The notes beneath the pieces were generated by a model. It had not been told where the DNA came from and searched no databases. It saw nothing but the letters and a program-made list of their open reading frames with translations. The position numbers were made by a program, and so were the translations under genes. A DNA stretch of 64,000 bases from Blepharisma japonicum (lineage: Eukaryota; Ciliophora; Heterotrichea; Heterotrichida; Blepharismidae): NCBI GenBank assembly GCA_949751835.1, contig CATKHK010000043.1, forward strand, positions 248,001 through 312,000, given 5' to 3'. This document shows, piece by piece, positions 1 to 12,239 of this stretch. Position 1 is the first letter of the stretch. Each line of letters begins with the position of its first letter.

Positions 1-400
1 AATAATTAGAAGCTAGTTTTAAAAAAAATTATCTAAATTCGAAACATCTTGGTGGGTAGCACTTGACTTTTATTATAAAGTTTGAGCTTTTTATGAGATT
101 CTTCAATACTAGTTTACATAACACTTGAGTATATGCAGATCCGTAAAAAAGACACAGGATAAGCATATAAATAAGAAAAATATAGTTATAACTTTCTTTC
201 ATGAAATAAAAGAGGAGTATTCAATTGATTTTATGATAAGAAATCAATATATCTTTATCAATAAATATTGGGAAAAAAAATTAAGTATAATTAATATGGG
301 GAAGAGAGATGAGAGAATGCTCGCCTTATGAAATATTAAAAATGGCAAATAGCTAATAAAATGCTGTGTTTTCTTAATCTTTTATAATAATTTAGACTTA
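1..400. other. AT-rich intergenic, no gene seen
   Basis: This stretch lies downstream of the Pol kappa stop codon. A 68-codon plus-strand frame (125-331) begins with TTG rather than ATG, has no recognisable motif and is not supported. I see no tRNA or structured RNA here. Confidence 0.5.
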
Positions 401-1999
401 TTATTTTCTTGCGAAAAAATGATCCAAAGTCAACCCTTTATTCGTTTTTTTATTTTTATTTCCAAAATCCAGTGAGGTTGATTTTCTTTTTTCTCCATCT
501 TCTCCATGACAGTTTGCTATATGAATATTCATCCTATATTCACTCATAGTATATCACTCTCCACAATTAGGGCACTGCAACCTCATCAACTTAACTCCGC
601 TTGGTTTAGGCTCTTCATTATCCATTTTATCAGGCTTTATTGTAGTATGGAGAAAAGAATTCACAAACTCTTCTTTCGATGTTTTTTGCTGAGGCTCAGA
701 GATTGATCTATTATTTTGGCTTTTTCTTTTCTGCCTTCCATAGCTTAAATTATTTGCTTTTAACCCTAATAATCTGATTTGGCCAATTGGAGATAGTAGC
801 TCTAGCTGTTTTAAAGCTAGTTTTGTTATATCTTCAAGTTTATGAATAAACTTTTTTGATGTTTCGGATCTATTTATAACTTCATAATTCAAGGTTTTTA
901 TAGTTACTGTTAGGTTTTTGCATTCAGCATCTTTTTCTGCTAATTCTTTTGCTATTGTTTCACAAAATAATTTTAATTTTTCTTCAATTTCTTGTAAATT
1001 GCCATTAGGAGGAAATGTCCTAGAAATACTAATACTTTTGTGCTCTTCTGATGCAGACTGAGGATGATGGGTTGCCCCTAATCCCAAAGCAGATTTTAAT
1101 AAAAATACAAGAGAAGTTTCATTGAAAACAAAGCTGATTTCTAGTTTTTTCTTTAAAATATCTTGGCATTTTTTGACCCCAAGCTCATTTAATAATTTTT
1201 CTAGCACTTTTCCACATCCAGGGACTTTTCTGACATTTTGTTTTTCAATAAAATCTATAATAGCTGCCTTTTCTGGCTGTAAATAAAATTGTCCATTCGG
1301 CTTATTTATTTCTGTTGCCATTTTTGCCAGTAGTTTATTACTTGCGATTCCTGCTGATGCTGTAAGTTGAGTGCTAGTGAAAATTTTTTCACGAATTTCG
1401 TTTGCTAGAGCTTGTCTGCCTTCATGAGTATCTAGCCCTCTATCTTTAAGCACAGGAGTTACCCATAAGCTGGCTTCATCCAGTCCAAGACTTTCAAAAT
1501 TTTGGTCATATTCTTTAAAAATTTCTCTGATTTTTTCACCTTCATAATGATATTTACTAAAATTTGCAGGAACAAATATAAGATCTGGGCACAATCTTTG
1601 ACCAATAAAGCCTGGCATAGCACTTCTTACTCCAAATCTTCTAGCTATATAATTTGCTGTAGCAATCATTTGGTAATCACCTACAGCAACAGGTTTATCA
1701 GCTAGTTCAGGATTATCCCTTATTTCTACAGAAGCATAAAACATATCCATATCAATATGAATCCAAGTTTCTGATAATTCTCTTTCTTTTTCATAGTCTC
1801 TGAGCTTTTGATCAATTTCATCTGATCGCAATTTGACATATCTTGGACCTTTTGCTATATTTTTCTGGATTTCGTTTTTCATTGAGTTTGCTTTCTTTCT
1901 TATTTGGTCAGCTTTATGCTGCTCATGTTTGAAATAATCAGTGTTTTTGGAAGCTTCATAAATGATTCTGTCAATTTTGTCACGATTTATACCTTTCAT
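401..1999 (-). CDS. POLK: DNA polymerase kappa (Y-family translesion polymerase)
   Basis: Error-tolerant DNA polymerase that extends past damaged bases in the nucleus; 532 aa. Seen: the N-terminal helical extension typical of Pol kappa (MKGINRDKIDRIIYEASK), the first catalytic block HIDMDMFYASVE, the RRFGVRSAMPG and RLCPDLIFVP fingers blocks, the acidic pair in SLGLDEASLW, the HhH region and a little-finger domain. Reading TGA at 554-556 as Trp adds 51 residues. These hold a UBZ-type zinc finger (C476, C479, H493, C497) and end in a PIP-box-like GLTLDHFF (522-529) that lacks the usual first Gln; together they would bind ubiquitinated PCNA. The codons just upstream of the chosen ATG read EKAG, matching the conserved NKAG-M of animal Pol kappa, but no ATG precedes them before a stop at 2075-2077. 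The true start may therefore lie across an intron I could not place. Divergent from the Piezo gene. Confidence 0.95.
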
Positions 2000-2143
2000 G
2001 CCAGCTTTTTCATTGGTGAAATTACAAATGAGATTGTATTTGCTGCTGGGAGGATCATCGTTAGATAAAAAATATTATTAGTGGTATGAGCAAGATAGGC
2101 AGTACCTTTAAATTTAATAAGTGTTTTAAGGTATTATTTTAAA

Positions 2144-5100
2144 ATGATAGAAAATGCGCTATTATTTGGAATACTCATCTGTGGAATATACCCTTCATTA
2201 TTGTCAGCAATATATGTCACTGTTGCTTTTGCATATTTCTTTGATGTCGCTTTTCTCAAAAAGAACAAAAACAAAATTTATAAAGGTCTAATTGGGTACT
2301 CTTTCATAGTGATTATATGAAAATTTTTGGCAATAATAATTTTCTATTCTGATAAGAATTCAGAATTATTTGAAGGAAATGATGAATTATTAAAAATCTT
2401 TGGAATATTTTTATCAAACCACGACAATTTTGACTCTGATGCAGCTTTAACTATATTTCCAGATCTATCAGTTCTGTTAGCCACAATAATTTTAGTTAAA
2501 TACACAAAGAAATACGATTTGTGAGCGAGGAGGAAAATTTTAGATTTGCATGATAAGCAAGAGACTAGTGAAGAGCAAAGAGCTCTTACTGATACACCAA
2601 TGGAAAGGAAAAATATATCGATTTTCTGAAAAATTCTAGCTTATTTAAACTATTTACTGGAATTGTTTAGTGTTTGGATAACTTTTCTAATACTATTTTT
2701 GATTATCCTATTATCTGATTTAAATTTTATCAACTTTGGTAGATTTTGTATTATTTGCTACTTTTTATGATATTTAATGATAAAAATGCAGAAAACTATA
2801 AATAGCTCATTGAGACAAATTTTTCTAAAATGAAAATTTCTCACTATTTATAGCTTTTCAACATTTACTGCTAGGTATCTCTATCAATTTTGTGGTTATT
2901 TTTATGATATTAATAATGATATTACTGGCATTATAGGATTAGTATCTTATAGTGTTGGCTCATTTTATAAAATCATGATTTGTGAGTGTATTATTTTATG
3001 CACATTACTATTTTTTTCAAATAACCATCAAAAACTTTCTATGCATGAAGAAGAACAAAGCCCTATTTATTTTTGAATTAAATCTATCGAAATAAAAGAG
3101 TTCAACTCAGAAAAACTATTCGCTTCTTTAGGTAAACATTTCAATTTATTGCTTTTTTTGATTATTTTTCTTATTTCAATTTTCAGGAGGCTTTCCATAA
3201 CTATGCTGGTTTATTTATTTTTCATTGGAAAATATTGTATGAAAATTTGCTATGAGTATTGTAAAAATATAGAAAATGAAATAGAAAAAGATAACAGTAA
3301 AGATTTACTCATAAGGTCAAAACTATGGCTTCAACTATTTTATTTGACAATAATATGCATTTTGATATCATATTTAAGTTTTATTATAAATTTCAAAGAT
3401 TTTGGAGAAGGCTTTCTTGAATATGCAGAGTGATTTTATTTTTTGTTTGGCTTTAGTGTAGCTCCTAATGATGATCTTTTAATATCTCAAAATTATGAAT
3501 ATATTTGCATTTTGATTTCATTAATTATAGAAAAATTATGTATTGAAAGCCTACAAAATAATGAATCTAGAAGCACATTTCATAGCGAAGCCTATTGAAA
3601 ATTGTTATCTCTTCTAAGACTCTTTGCTGAAGCGATCGTGCCAGCAATGCTATTAACAATAGCTTTTGCTAGGATAACGTTTATAAGCATTATTTATGTG
3701 CTTACAGTTATGTATATGATATTTTCATCCACTCCAGATATTCGAGCTAAAATTTCCAATAAAGTAGTTGTTTTTATGGTATGACTTGAATATATACTCT
3801 ATCTTACCAATTTAGGAGACGACTCTCCAATTCCTGTGCCAACTATAAAAGGAAACCCTATACCTTGAATTAAAGAAATAAACTGAAATTCTGATTACCC
3901 AGAATTTTTAAATGTTGGAGTCGATTTTAGCCAAGTTAAAAAGACATTTGCCGAGCTATTTTTACTTATTCTAATTCAGGCTTATTTTATTTATTTATCT
4001 AATCTTGGAACAGAGTTGCAGGTATTGCCACTAGATAGAGCGATGAGCAGAACATCAAAATTGTCTATGAAAATTTTAATTTTTGTAAAAAAAATTATAT
4101 ATTCAGGTTGTCATTATTTTTCTCTTTTTATTAGCCTTTTATTTGTACTTCAAAGTCCTGGGCTAATCTCACTTGTTTTTTGTGTTTTTTGTTTATATTT
4201 CATATTCAAAGCAAATGATATTTATAAATCTCAAGAAAAATTTGAACAGTATAGACAAGCGTTTAAGAATTACTTAATTATTTTTATAATTATTGAGCTG
4301 ACACTCCAAATAATTTATCAAATTCCTTTACATTCATATTATCCCTCTATTTTCAAAGAAATATTGGATGCATTTGGATTGGTGCAATTGTGGAGCGCAG
4401 GAGATTCTGAGATTAGCAATTCTAATGAACAAAGGCAAAGAATATTTCTTAAGATATATTCATTCGGATTATTACTTCTTGCTTATAGAATTATGAAAAA
4501 TTCTGATTTTCAGGTTTATATTATTAAAAAAAGAGAAAAATTCAATGGAAAGTCAATATTGATTGGAATTAAAATGGCTCAAAAATTCAATGATAAGAGG
4601 GTCAGAAAAAATAATAAATATATTGCGAGAAAAGAAAAATTTGAAAATGAATTGAGAAAATTAGATTACATGATTAATTCATGAAATAATATTTTTTATG
4701 GAAGTGAGTCTGGAAGAGTAAAGATAGAAAGGTCTAAAACAATAAACCAGGAAGCAATAGATATGAATGCTGAGCTAAAAATGGATACAAAGCTAAAGTT
4801 TGAAAAATTTCTGCTGTTTTTTATTAATGAGGTACTTTTTGAGAAGTTTATAAGTTCTCTATATCATGAACCTTCTTTATCTGATAAAGATGAAAGTATT
4901 TCATGCGAGTCAGTCGCAGAAGAGAGATCACCTTATGAAATCAACTTCTCCATTGAAGAATCTGAGAATGATTTTGGAAAAAATAAAATTTTTCAAATGA
5001 AGCTCAGAGATTATTTTTTAGCTATCCTTTTGGGACTTCTGAGCAATACAGAAAGCATTGTTTATTTCATGTTTATCATGAATCATATAATTTATGCAAG

Positions 5101-7366
5101 CCTTGAATCAATAGTTTTCCCTCTCTCTATTTTTGCTTATGCTTTATTAGAATATCCTCGACCTCGTCCTATATATTTTCGCATAATGACATTGTATGCT
5201 CAATTAGTAATTATCATTAAATATATTTTCCAGCTTTCTCTTTGGAAGCTTTTATTTGGTGATGATGTTTTTAAAACTTACTATGACTCTGGAAAAATCG
5301 GCTATAACTTAGCAAGAAATACATATAGCGAAAATTTGATCAATTATGTCATTCTAGATGCTTTATGCATGGTTGCAATTTATGGACATGAATATTATTT
5401 AATGAGAACTGGACTAAGTGAGCAAAACGAAGTTGAGATTGAGTCTTTAGAAGAAGCTTATGCAAGAAATTCTCTTGAATATCCTGATATGCCAATACTC
5501 CATGTAGATGAAAACCAAGGATTTTTTAAAAAGATCATATTAAAACTCAACTTGTTTTTGCAGCGATTAACACCTTACAATAAAGATGAAAAACCTGGAG
5601 TTGATTTATACACACCAATAATTCTCATACAATTATGAATATTTATTTATCTTTTGTTTTTCTTTTCCAAAATGGACTGAAATTATAGTAGTGCTTCAAA
5701 TGTTTTTGTGTAAATTTTATATAGGACAAATTCCTTCCCTGGAAGAATGGTTGTGGCTCTTTTGTTTCATTTATTTATTATGCTTTTAGATAGATTTTTA
5801 TATTTAAAAAGCACAAAGAAAGAAGTTGAAAAAAATATTTGTCAAATAAATATTGGATGAGAGTGGAGATCAGTTGGAAGATTTTCTTTGCATATTCTCT
5901 TAGTTTTAACTGTTCATGCGCTAGTCTTCTGGTATTTCCCTATCAATGGAAACAATGGTATGTCTGGAACTCCATATTGCCTAAACTTATTTGAAGAAAA
6001 GCATTGTAATAATTTTCAAGTCAATTTTGCGTTACAATGGTTTTATATTTTTTATGTCATTTATTTTATTTTAGTCACTTTGCAGTTCCAGGTTGGTCTT
6101 CCAACTTTAAGAGAAGTTTCTTTCCCGTTAATGAGACGTACTGATAAGACTTCGAATATTTTTTTTAAGATATATAGAGGCTTGCCTTTTGTATTTGAAT
6201 TAAGAACTGTTATAGATTGGTCCTTAACACAAACTTCTTTAGGGTTTTTTGACTGATTAAGATTTGAAGATATAAATGCACAGTTATACCAAAATCAATG
6301 CGATGCTGAAAGTGACAAGACACACATAAAAGGACAAACTATAGGGGTTTGCTCTAAAATTTTCATTGGCGGATGTGTTATTTTATTTATCTTAGCCAGT
6401 ATTTTTGCGCCCTTAATTATTTTCAGCTCTTTAAATCCAATCATATATGAAAATTCTATTAAAAAGATGAGCATTGAGATAGGAATAGTGACTGACAATA
6501 ATAATTATTACAATATCTTTACAGGATCTAAAGCATCAATATTGAAACATATTACATCTAAAGAGTGAAGTGAATTAAATTTTAATACATTGAATGATGT
6601 AGTCGCTACAGAAAAAGATATAACACAATTGATTCAATTAGAAACTATCCCAGATAATTTTTGGATCATATCCCCAGCAGCAAAAAACTTATTATGCACT
6701 TCATTAACATCCTATAATTCTTCTTTTCCTGACTACTATTTGCAAGCAATATATAGTTTTGAAAGAAAATATCCAGCTTCTCAAATCCAAGTCCAAAATA
6801 ATAAAAAGAAAAAATTAACGATGGATCAAGTTGATACTTTATCAAATATAATATGCAATAATAGTAATGAAAGTTTTAGCTGCCCTAAATGCTTTCCGGA
6901 AGTTATTATGATCCAAAGCGCTGGAGACGCAATTTCCCCATCATTTATTCCAGATACAGACTATTATTTGCAATTAGATATGAAATATATGAATAATTCA
7001 AATTATTGGGAGGCTGGGTTTTGATGAAATGGAAATTTCAATGGCCTGAAATTTTATGTGATCTCAGATAATTATAGCCCTGTCACTTTGAATTTTTCAT
7101 TGATTACATTTTACATATCAGTTGTGCTGTTAATTGGGAGGATTCTTAGGTCAATTGTGTCTGGGCTGGCTCAAAATATTGTTATGACAGTAATGCCAAA
7201 CCCTAAGCCACTAATTAACCTTTGTGAAGGAATTTACGTTAGCAGAATCACGGGAGATTTAGAGAGAGAAGATGAATTATATCATGAGCTGATTGACATA
7301 GCAAGATCCCCAGAAATCATCAAAATGGTTACTGGAAGGTCTTCTATCAAAAACAAAAATGAATAA
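2144..7366 (+). CDS. PIEZO: Piezo mechanosensitive cation channel
   Basis: Trimeric stretch-activated cation channel of the plasma membrane; about 1735 aa, shorter than animal Piezo (about 2500 aa). The frame is continuous once 19 TGA codons are read as Trp and one 15-nt intron (5710-5724, gtaaattttatatag) is removed; unspliced, the next codon is TAA. Seen: many hydrophobic segments along the first ~1300 residues, the conserved block before the pore (PFVFELRTVIDW, near residue 1342), a large extracellular cap region (about 1375-1640) and the pore-lining last helix. It ends in the diagnostic C-terminal block RITGDLEREDELYHEL followed by RSPE, matching animal RETGELELEEELY. The residues rejoined by splicing read RMVVALLFHLFIMLLDR, another Piezo-conserved stretch. 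Under the standard code the gene would appear as about ten fragments. Family assignment is firm; ion selectivity is not visible. Confidence 0.95.
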
Positions 7367-7631
7367 AATATATAAATTAATATTTCAAATCATAAAAAAT
7401 TATAGAAAAATTATAAACAAAATTTTTATATATGAAGACTCAGGCCATAATTGTAAAATTTTGCAAGTTTAGTTACCATATAGCTTGACTATACTAATAC
7501 AGCCATAAATGCAATTCAAAAATAGTTATTTGAGCACTTAAATAGTGATTATAATACGCAATAAAATATTAGATAATAAAATCTTTTTTAAATTATTTTA
7601 CCATATCGGCGAGACGTTCTACAATATTTAA

Positions 7632-8057
7632 TTAATTGCAGCTCACCATTTCTCTCTGATTTTTCTCAGACAAATTCTTCCGATTTTTAATATACTTATA
7701 GAGCCTTTTAACTTTAATAAAACCCTTTCCAGTTTGATTTTTAATTGAACTTGTCCATTCATCATAAGTAGAAGCATCCCATATTTCGATTGCTGTTATT
7801 GTTACCAAAAATATTTTATGGGAATTATAAAATAACGCTAAAACGCATCCTTGATTTAGTAAAAAGTCAACATAATGGCTTGCTATATTTTGAAAGATAT
7901 AGAAACCAAATTTCTCATGTGGCTTTTGTTGCATCCGAATATTCTGCAGCCATGCATTTCCATCATTGCTTTTAATTACTTTTTCTTTTGATTTTAAAGA
8001 AATCTTTATATTTCCTTTGCTGAACGAATAGGACTCAATTCTTTCATCCACTTCCAT
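7632..8057 (-). CDS. hypothetical protein, 141 aa
   Basis: Uninterrupted ATG-to-TAA frame with coding-like composition and no TGA codons. The N-terminal third is charged; the middle (VDFLLNQGCVLALFY...IFLVTITAIEIW) alternates hydrophobic and polar residues like beta strands of a soluble domain; the C-terminus is Lys-rich. I do not recognise the family. Its 3' end faces the Piezo 3' end, with 265 bp between. Confidence 0.6.
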   Translation of the reverse strand: MEVDERIESYSFSKGNIKISLKSKEKVIKSNDGNAWLQNIRMQQKPHEKFGFYIFQNIASHYVDFLLNQGCVLALFYNSHKIFLVTITAIEIWDASTYDEWTSSIKNQTGKGFIKVKRLYKYIKNRKNLSEKNQREMVSCN

Positions 8058-8453
8058 TATTAAATTATAAAGCTGAAACTAAAATATGAAGCTTCTACAA
8101 TTTCTTGAAAAGTGTGCATAATAAATATTGAACTGGTATTGCATTTATTGGGGAAAAATAGATTTAAATGCATGATGGAGTTGAGCTATGTTAATGAAAA
8201 CAAAGAAATAAAATAAAAAAATCTAAAAATAACTTATCATCAAATAGAAAGATAAAATTATTCCAACATTCGCACTTAGGATAACCTATTAAAAATTTAA
8301 AGATAAAAAGCTAGAAAAATCTCTACATGAAGCTATAATGAGTAAGCTATATGTTTAAAACATATGGCATAAATATCATGCATTTGTAATATATGTGATA
8401 ATAAAAGGCTATATTACTGCTGCATTTTAATTTCCAAGAGCTTAGACTATAAT
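8058..8453. other. AT-rich intergenic, nothing recognised
   Basis: About 400 bp between two minus-strand genes. Frames are closed by TAA/TAG in all directions and I see no RNA gene or repeat. It presumably holds the promoter of the 141-aa gene and the 3' UTR of the F-BAR/TBC gene. Confidence 0.5.
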
Positions 8454-11117
8454 CTAATATTCAATATTAGTGAATTTAAAATGATTAACAAATTCTTCAA
8501 TACTCTCAAACTCTTTTCTTAGCTGAATAAGTATTCTATTCGTCACTTTGATTTTCATCATATCACTAATAAACTTCTCGTTGAAAACTTCTGGCTGAAA
8601 CGTCGGAAAGCTTATCGACATCATAATAGTCATGATTTCTTCGAATTTTTTATTCAAAATCAGCGGTTTTATTTTTTCGATGATTAAAATTGATGCTTTT
8701 AATATAATTTTCCACCCTTTCTATATAAAAATTACATATAAAAATTGGTCCCATAACTGTAATAAAAGTGCAGGTCTTTGGTTAAGCAGCCCTGCAAATA
8801 TAGTAATAAATCAAGATGAGGAGTAGTGGCTAGAGTTTATTGTTTCTGAATTAAAAATCATGTGAGCTCCAGGCGAGAATAAAGATATAAGTCTATCTAA
8901 AGAAAAGAAAAAGTACTTAAGCTTTGGAAGATCTTGAGAATATAGATCTTCCATCTTCAAATTTCTTATCATTTCATCTAAGCACCAGAATGTAGTTTCT
9001 TCATCTTGAAATACAGAATATAAAGTCCCTGCTAAATAATTCATCCCTTGGCAATATCCAATATCTATCCTATAGCACGCATAAGCTCTGAGTATTTGTT
9101 TGACACTGTCTGAATTGACTCTTGAATTTCCTGAGTAAGTTCGCAGCATATCCATGGAGATAACGTCTTCAAGCTCCTTTATAGAGTTTTTGTTACTTTG
9201 AAGGTGCTCTAATACCTCTGAATACTTACGCCTTGGGTGATAGAGTAATGATTTTCAGGCTATTTTTCTGGCTGGGTAAATTTTGTCTTCGAGTAATGCT
9301 TTTTTGAATATTTGAGCTTTTAAGATAATATTCCAGGACTTACAGACTTCAAGCAAAGTAAAATAATCATTTTTTGTAAGAAAATCCAAGGTAAGACCTA
9401 TAAACATATTTTCTCCTCATATAGCTCTTTCAGTTGTACGCTCTTTAATAGACTTGGCATAACCTCTTTCGGTTATAGTAAATCTGGGTTTAAGACCATG
9501 CAACTCATATAAAATTGCCAAAACTTTTTTTTTCTCGAGTCCGGATTTTTTCGCAGCTTCCATAATTACATGTGCAGCTATATCACAATCTGTATTGAGA
9601 TTGATCATATAAAATATAAACTCATTCAAAATTTGACTGGTAGAGCTTTTTTCAACAGTTTTAACAGAGAATTTCTTATAATATAGGTCTCACTTTTTCT
9701 TTGTACGCCTTAATTTCTTTTTATTCTTATGAAAATTTTCATTTTCTGTTATAATTTTCGAATTTATTGCTCTATCAATCGTTTTTGATCAAATTTTTCC
9801 ATCTTGAAATTTTTCATTTGCTAAAAATTTAAATAAATAGCTACGAGCACCATCCAAAGTATAAAAATTGTGAGATAAAATAACAATTTTATAAAAAGCC
9901 ACTATATCAGAGTCTAGTTCTGAGTTCAGATTTTCCAAAACTGAATTTACAATTGTAGAAAGTGTCACAATATTATAAGGCTCTATAAATGCAGAATATT
10001 TCCTAGTTTCCAAAATTTCGCAAAACATAATTCTGCCGTCAGGGCTCCTAATAATTTCATTAATTGGATCATTCCCATTATCATCAAATGGGGATGCCTG
10101 CAGCATCGGACTATCATCACTTGTATAAAAGTCTGCTGATTTTTTCCTTTCTCTAGGGATAATAGCATACAGTTTCGATTTAATAACTGCTACATTGTCT
10201 TGCATTGGCTCATACGGAATATTAGAAGAAATATAAGAATCTTCCATACTGAGAGGATCTTGCCCTTTTTCTTTCATTTGGATTTTTCAGCCTTCATAGG
10301 TAATCCAATCTACTCTTGGGACTTCTTTTAAGGACCCTAAACAATCCTTTTCGAAGTTGTTTAAATCGTCTTTTATTGAAATTTCTGAAAGTGACTGTGA
10401 TACATTTTCTGCTAATTTATTTAAAAATTGGGCATGCTGTTGTTCGGTTTTCGCAAATTTTTCGATCATCCCTTTGATAAAAATGAGGCGGCTTTCTTCA
10501 TTTGCTTTTAATGAGTTAGAGATGTCTCTTCTAACTATATCGTATTCGGTCCATTGTTTTCGTTCTTCTGCTAATGAAGCGAAGTAGTTTTCATTAGCGA
10601 CTTCTGCATGGGCTTTCATTTCTTTTGCATTTAATGCTGCTAATTCCATTCTCTTTTTTTCGTGTTCTAAATTCAGCATAATTTCTGCTTTTTCTTGTTT
10701 TGTGTGTGCTTTTAGATACTCGTTTCTCATTTTATATACATTTTCTCTAGCTTTAGTTAGCTTGTGTGCAGCTTTTTTACCTTTTTCAATCAATGAATAA
10801 TGATGCAAAGAAAAGCTTTCTTTAAAAAGTTCTAAAGCTTCAATAAATTTCGTATCAATTTTTCTATATGAACTTTACTTCGCAATTAATAGGTTTTGGC
10901 TTGATATTGATTTGACTACAGAGTTAAATGCTGCAAGTGCAAAAGAAATCGTTGCAGAACTTTCGGTGACATCTAAATCTTCAGAAATATCGTTAAATAG
11001 AACTGCAATGCTATCTTTGACATGTCTATAACCTTTGAAAAATGATGTGAGCTCATTCAAGCTTTCAATGCTTTTTTGAAGGAAAAATTCAGGAATTTTA
11101 TAGCTTTCAAAATCCAT
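8454..11117 (-). CDS. F-BAR / F-box-like / TBC-domain RabGAP fusion protein
   Basis: 877 aa after removal of two 15-nt introns (10864-10878, gtaaagttcatatag; 8721-8735, gtaatttttatatag), with TGA read as Trp. Residues 1-270 are a long helical module that begins with FFKGYRHVK and an EKGKKAAHKLTKAREN stretch, resembling the F-BAR membrane-bending domain. Residues about 300-560 resemble the SBF2/KIAA0513-type helical region (weak call). Residues about 567-600 look like an F-box (LTKNDYFTLLEVCKSW). Residues about 610-860 are a TBC domain with both catalytic fingers: Arg654 in ISMDMLRT and Gln685 in IGYCQGMN. Later TBC blocks (WFITIFAGLL, LQLWDQFLYKGWKI) are rejoined by the second splice. Such a protein would switch off a Rab GTPase at curved membranes. 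TBC is firm, F-BAR likely, F-box-like tentative. Starts 75 bp from the divergent SAM gene. Confidence 0.88.
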
Positions 11118-11192
11118 ACTTTTCTTATCAATTTATTCGCCTAATTATATCAAAAAATTAATTTTATTTAAAAATAAAATAGCTTTAAAATA

Positions 11193-11996
11193 ATGATAAG
11201 AAATCCATTGCAATGGTCCGTTAGCGATGTTGTGCATTGACTTCAAACGATAAATTGCTCTGGTGCCCAAGAAGTTTTTATGTATCATGGAATTGAAGGC
11301 AAAGATTTATTGCAGCTTACAGACTCAGATTTGCGCTTTGATTTTAAGTTTAAACGCATTCATGATCGCAAATATATTTTAAGAAAAATCCAGGAATTAA
11401 AAAATATAAATTGTGCAGTGATTGAAGTACAATTTCGAGACCAAACCTGCTCAGTTAGAATTGCAGATCTTCAATCTTATACATTTGAAAATCTTAGAAA
11501 AGATGCTGCAAGATATTTTGGAATAGATGAAGAAAAAGTTATTATTCAAGATCGGCATGGAGTAGTATGGGGAAGTATAAGTGTTGCTTGTATTTTTGAT
11601 AGTAATTTAAGGCAAGAAGAAGCTGTATATTTGCAATTTATTGAAGAGGCTAGTAATAGACAAAATTCTCCGGAAAATCAAGCAGAATTCAGTGGAAATG
11701 AAGAAGATTTCAATGAAGATAATCCTTTTCATGAGGCTTCAAAATCTGTAGAAGATTCCAGTCCTTGGGCTGTTAAAGAAGAAATAGCCTCAAGAGAAGA
11801 AAGCCAAGAGCAAACGAAAAGGAGAAATAAAACATCTCAAAATCCAAGCTCTGGTGGATCTGAAAATAAAACAGGAAAAAATTCATCATTAATTAATCTG
11901 AAAAATGCAGCAAGCAATTCGGGATCAGATAGAAGTGGAAGATCAAATAGATTAATTGAAGATGAACAAGAACTCAAAAGTGTAAGAAAAAGCTAA
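11193..11996 (+). CDS. SAM-domain protein with ubiquitin-like middle region
   Basis: 267 aa. The start is the ATG at 11193. From here residues 7-65 form a SAM (sterile alpha motif) domain: LQWSVSDVVHWLQTI, then GIEGKDLLQLTDSDL and RKYILRKIQEL. The conserved Trp in VVHWL is a TGA codon, so a standard-code reading starts too late and loses half the domain. Residues about 70-145 (IEVQFRDQTCSVRI...YFGIDEEKVIIQD) look like a ubiquitin-fold, by inference only. The tail is acidic, then Ser/Asn/Gly/Lys-rich and probably disordered. SAM domains mediate protein oligomerisation; the partner is unknown. Confidence 0.85.
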
Positions 11997-12239
11997 ATTT
12001 TATAAAAGAAAGATTAAATATGCATTTTACTTATTTATTTAAATATTTTAAATTAAATTAAGAGTTTTAAATAAAAATAGGTCCTATTAACTTTTCAAGG
12101 TTATCTCTGATCACAAAAGAGAGAGCATTGTGCAAATCTAATTGATTTAAATTTATTTTGAAAAGGCTTGGATTTTTCCAATAAGAAAAATCCTGAAATT
12201 AACTTTTTTAATAGTTATGTAAATATCTCTACTATTGAA

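Noticed and set aside
31-50. Shared aaattcgaaaca near 34 and near 32514
   Set aside because: Twelve bases of mostly A/T with no extended similarity on either side; expected by chance in DNA this AT-rich.
125-331. 68-codon plus-strand frame at the left edge
   Set aside because: Begins with TTG, is very AT-rich in composition, and shows no motif or conserved pattern.
2327-7366. Ten separate small membrane proteins on the plus strand
   Set aside because: All lie in one frame separated only by TGA and a single 15-nt intron, and together match Piezo from end to end.
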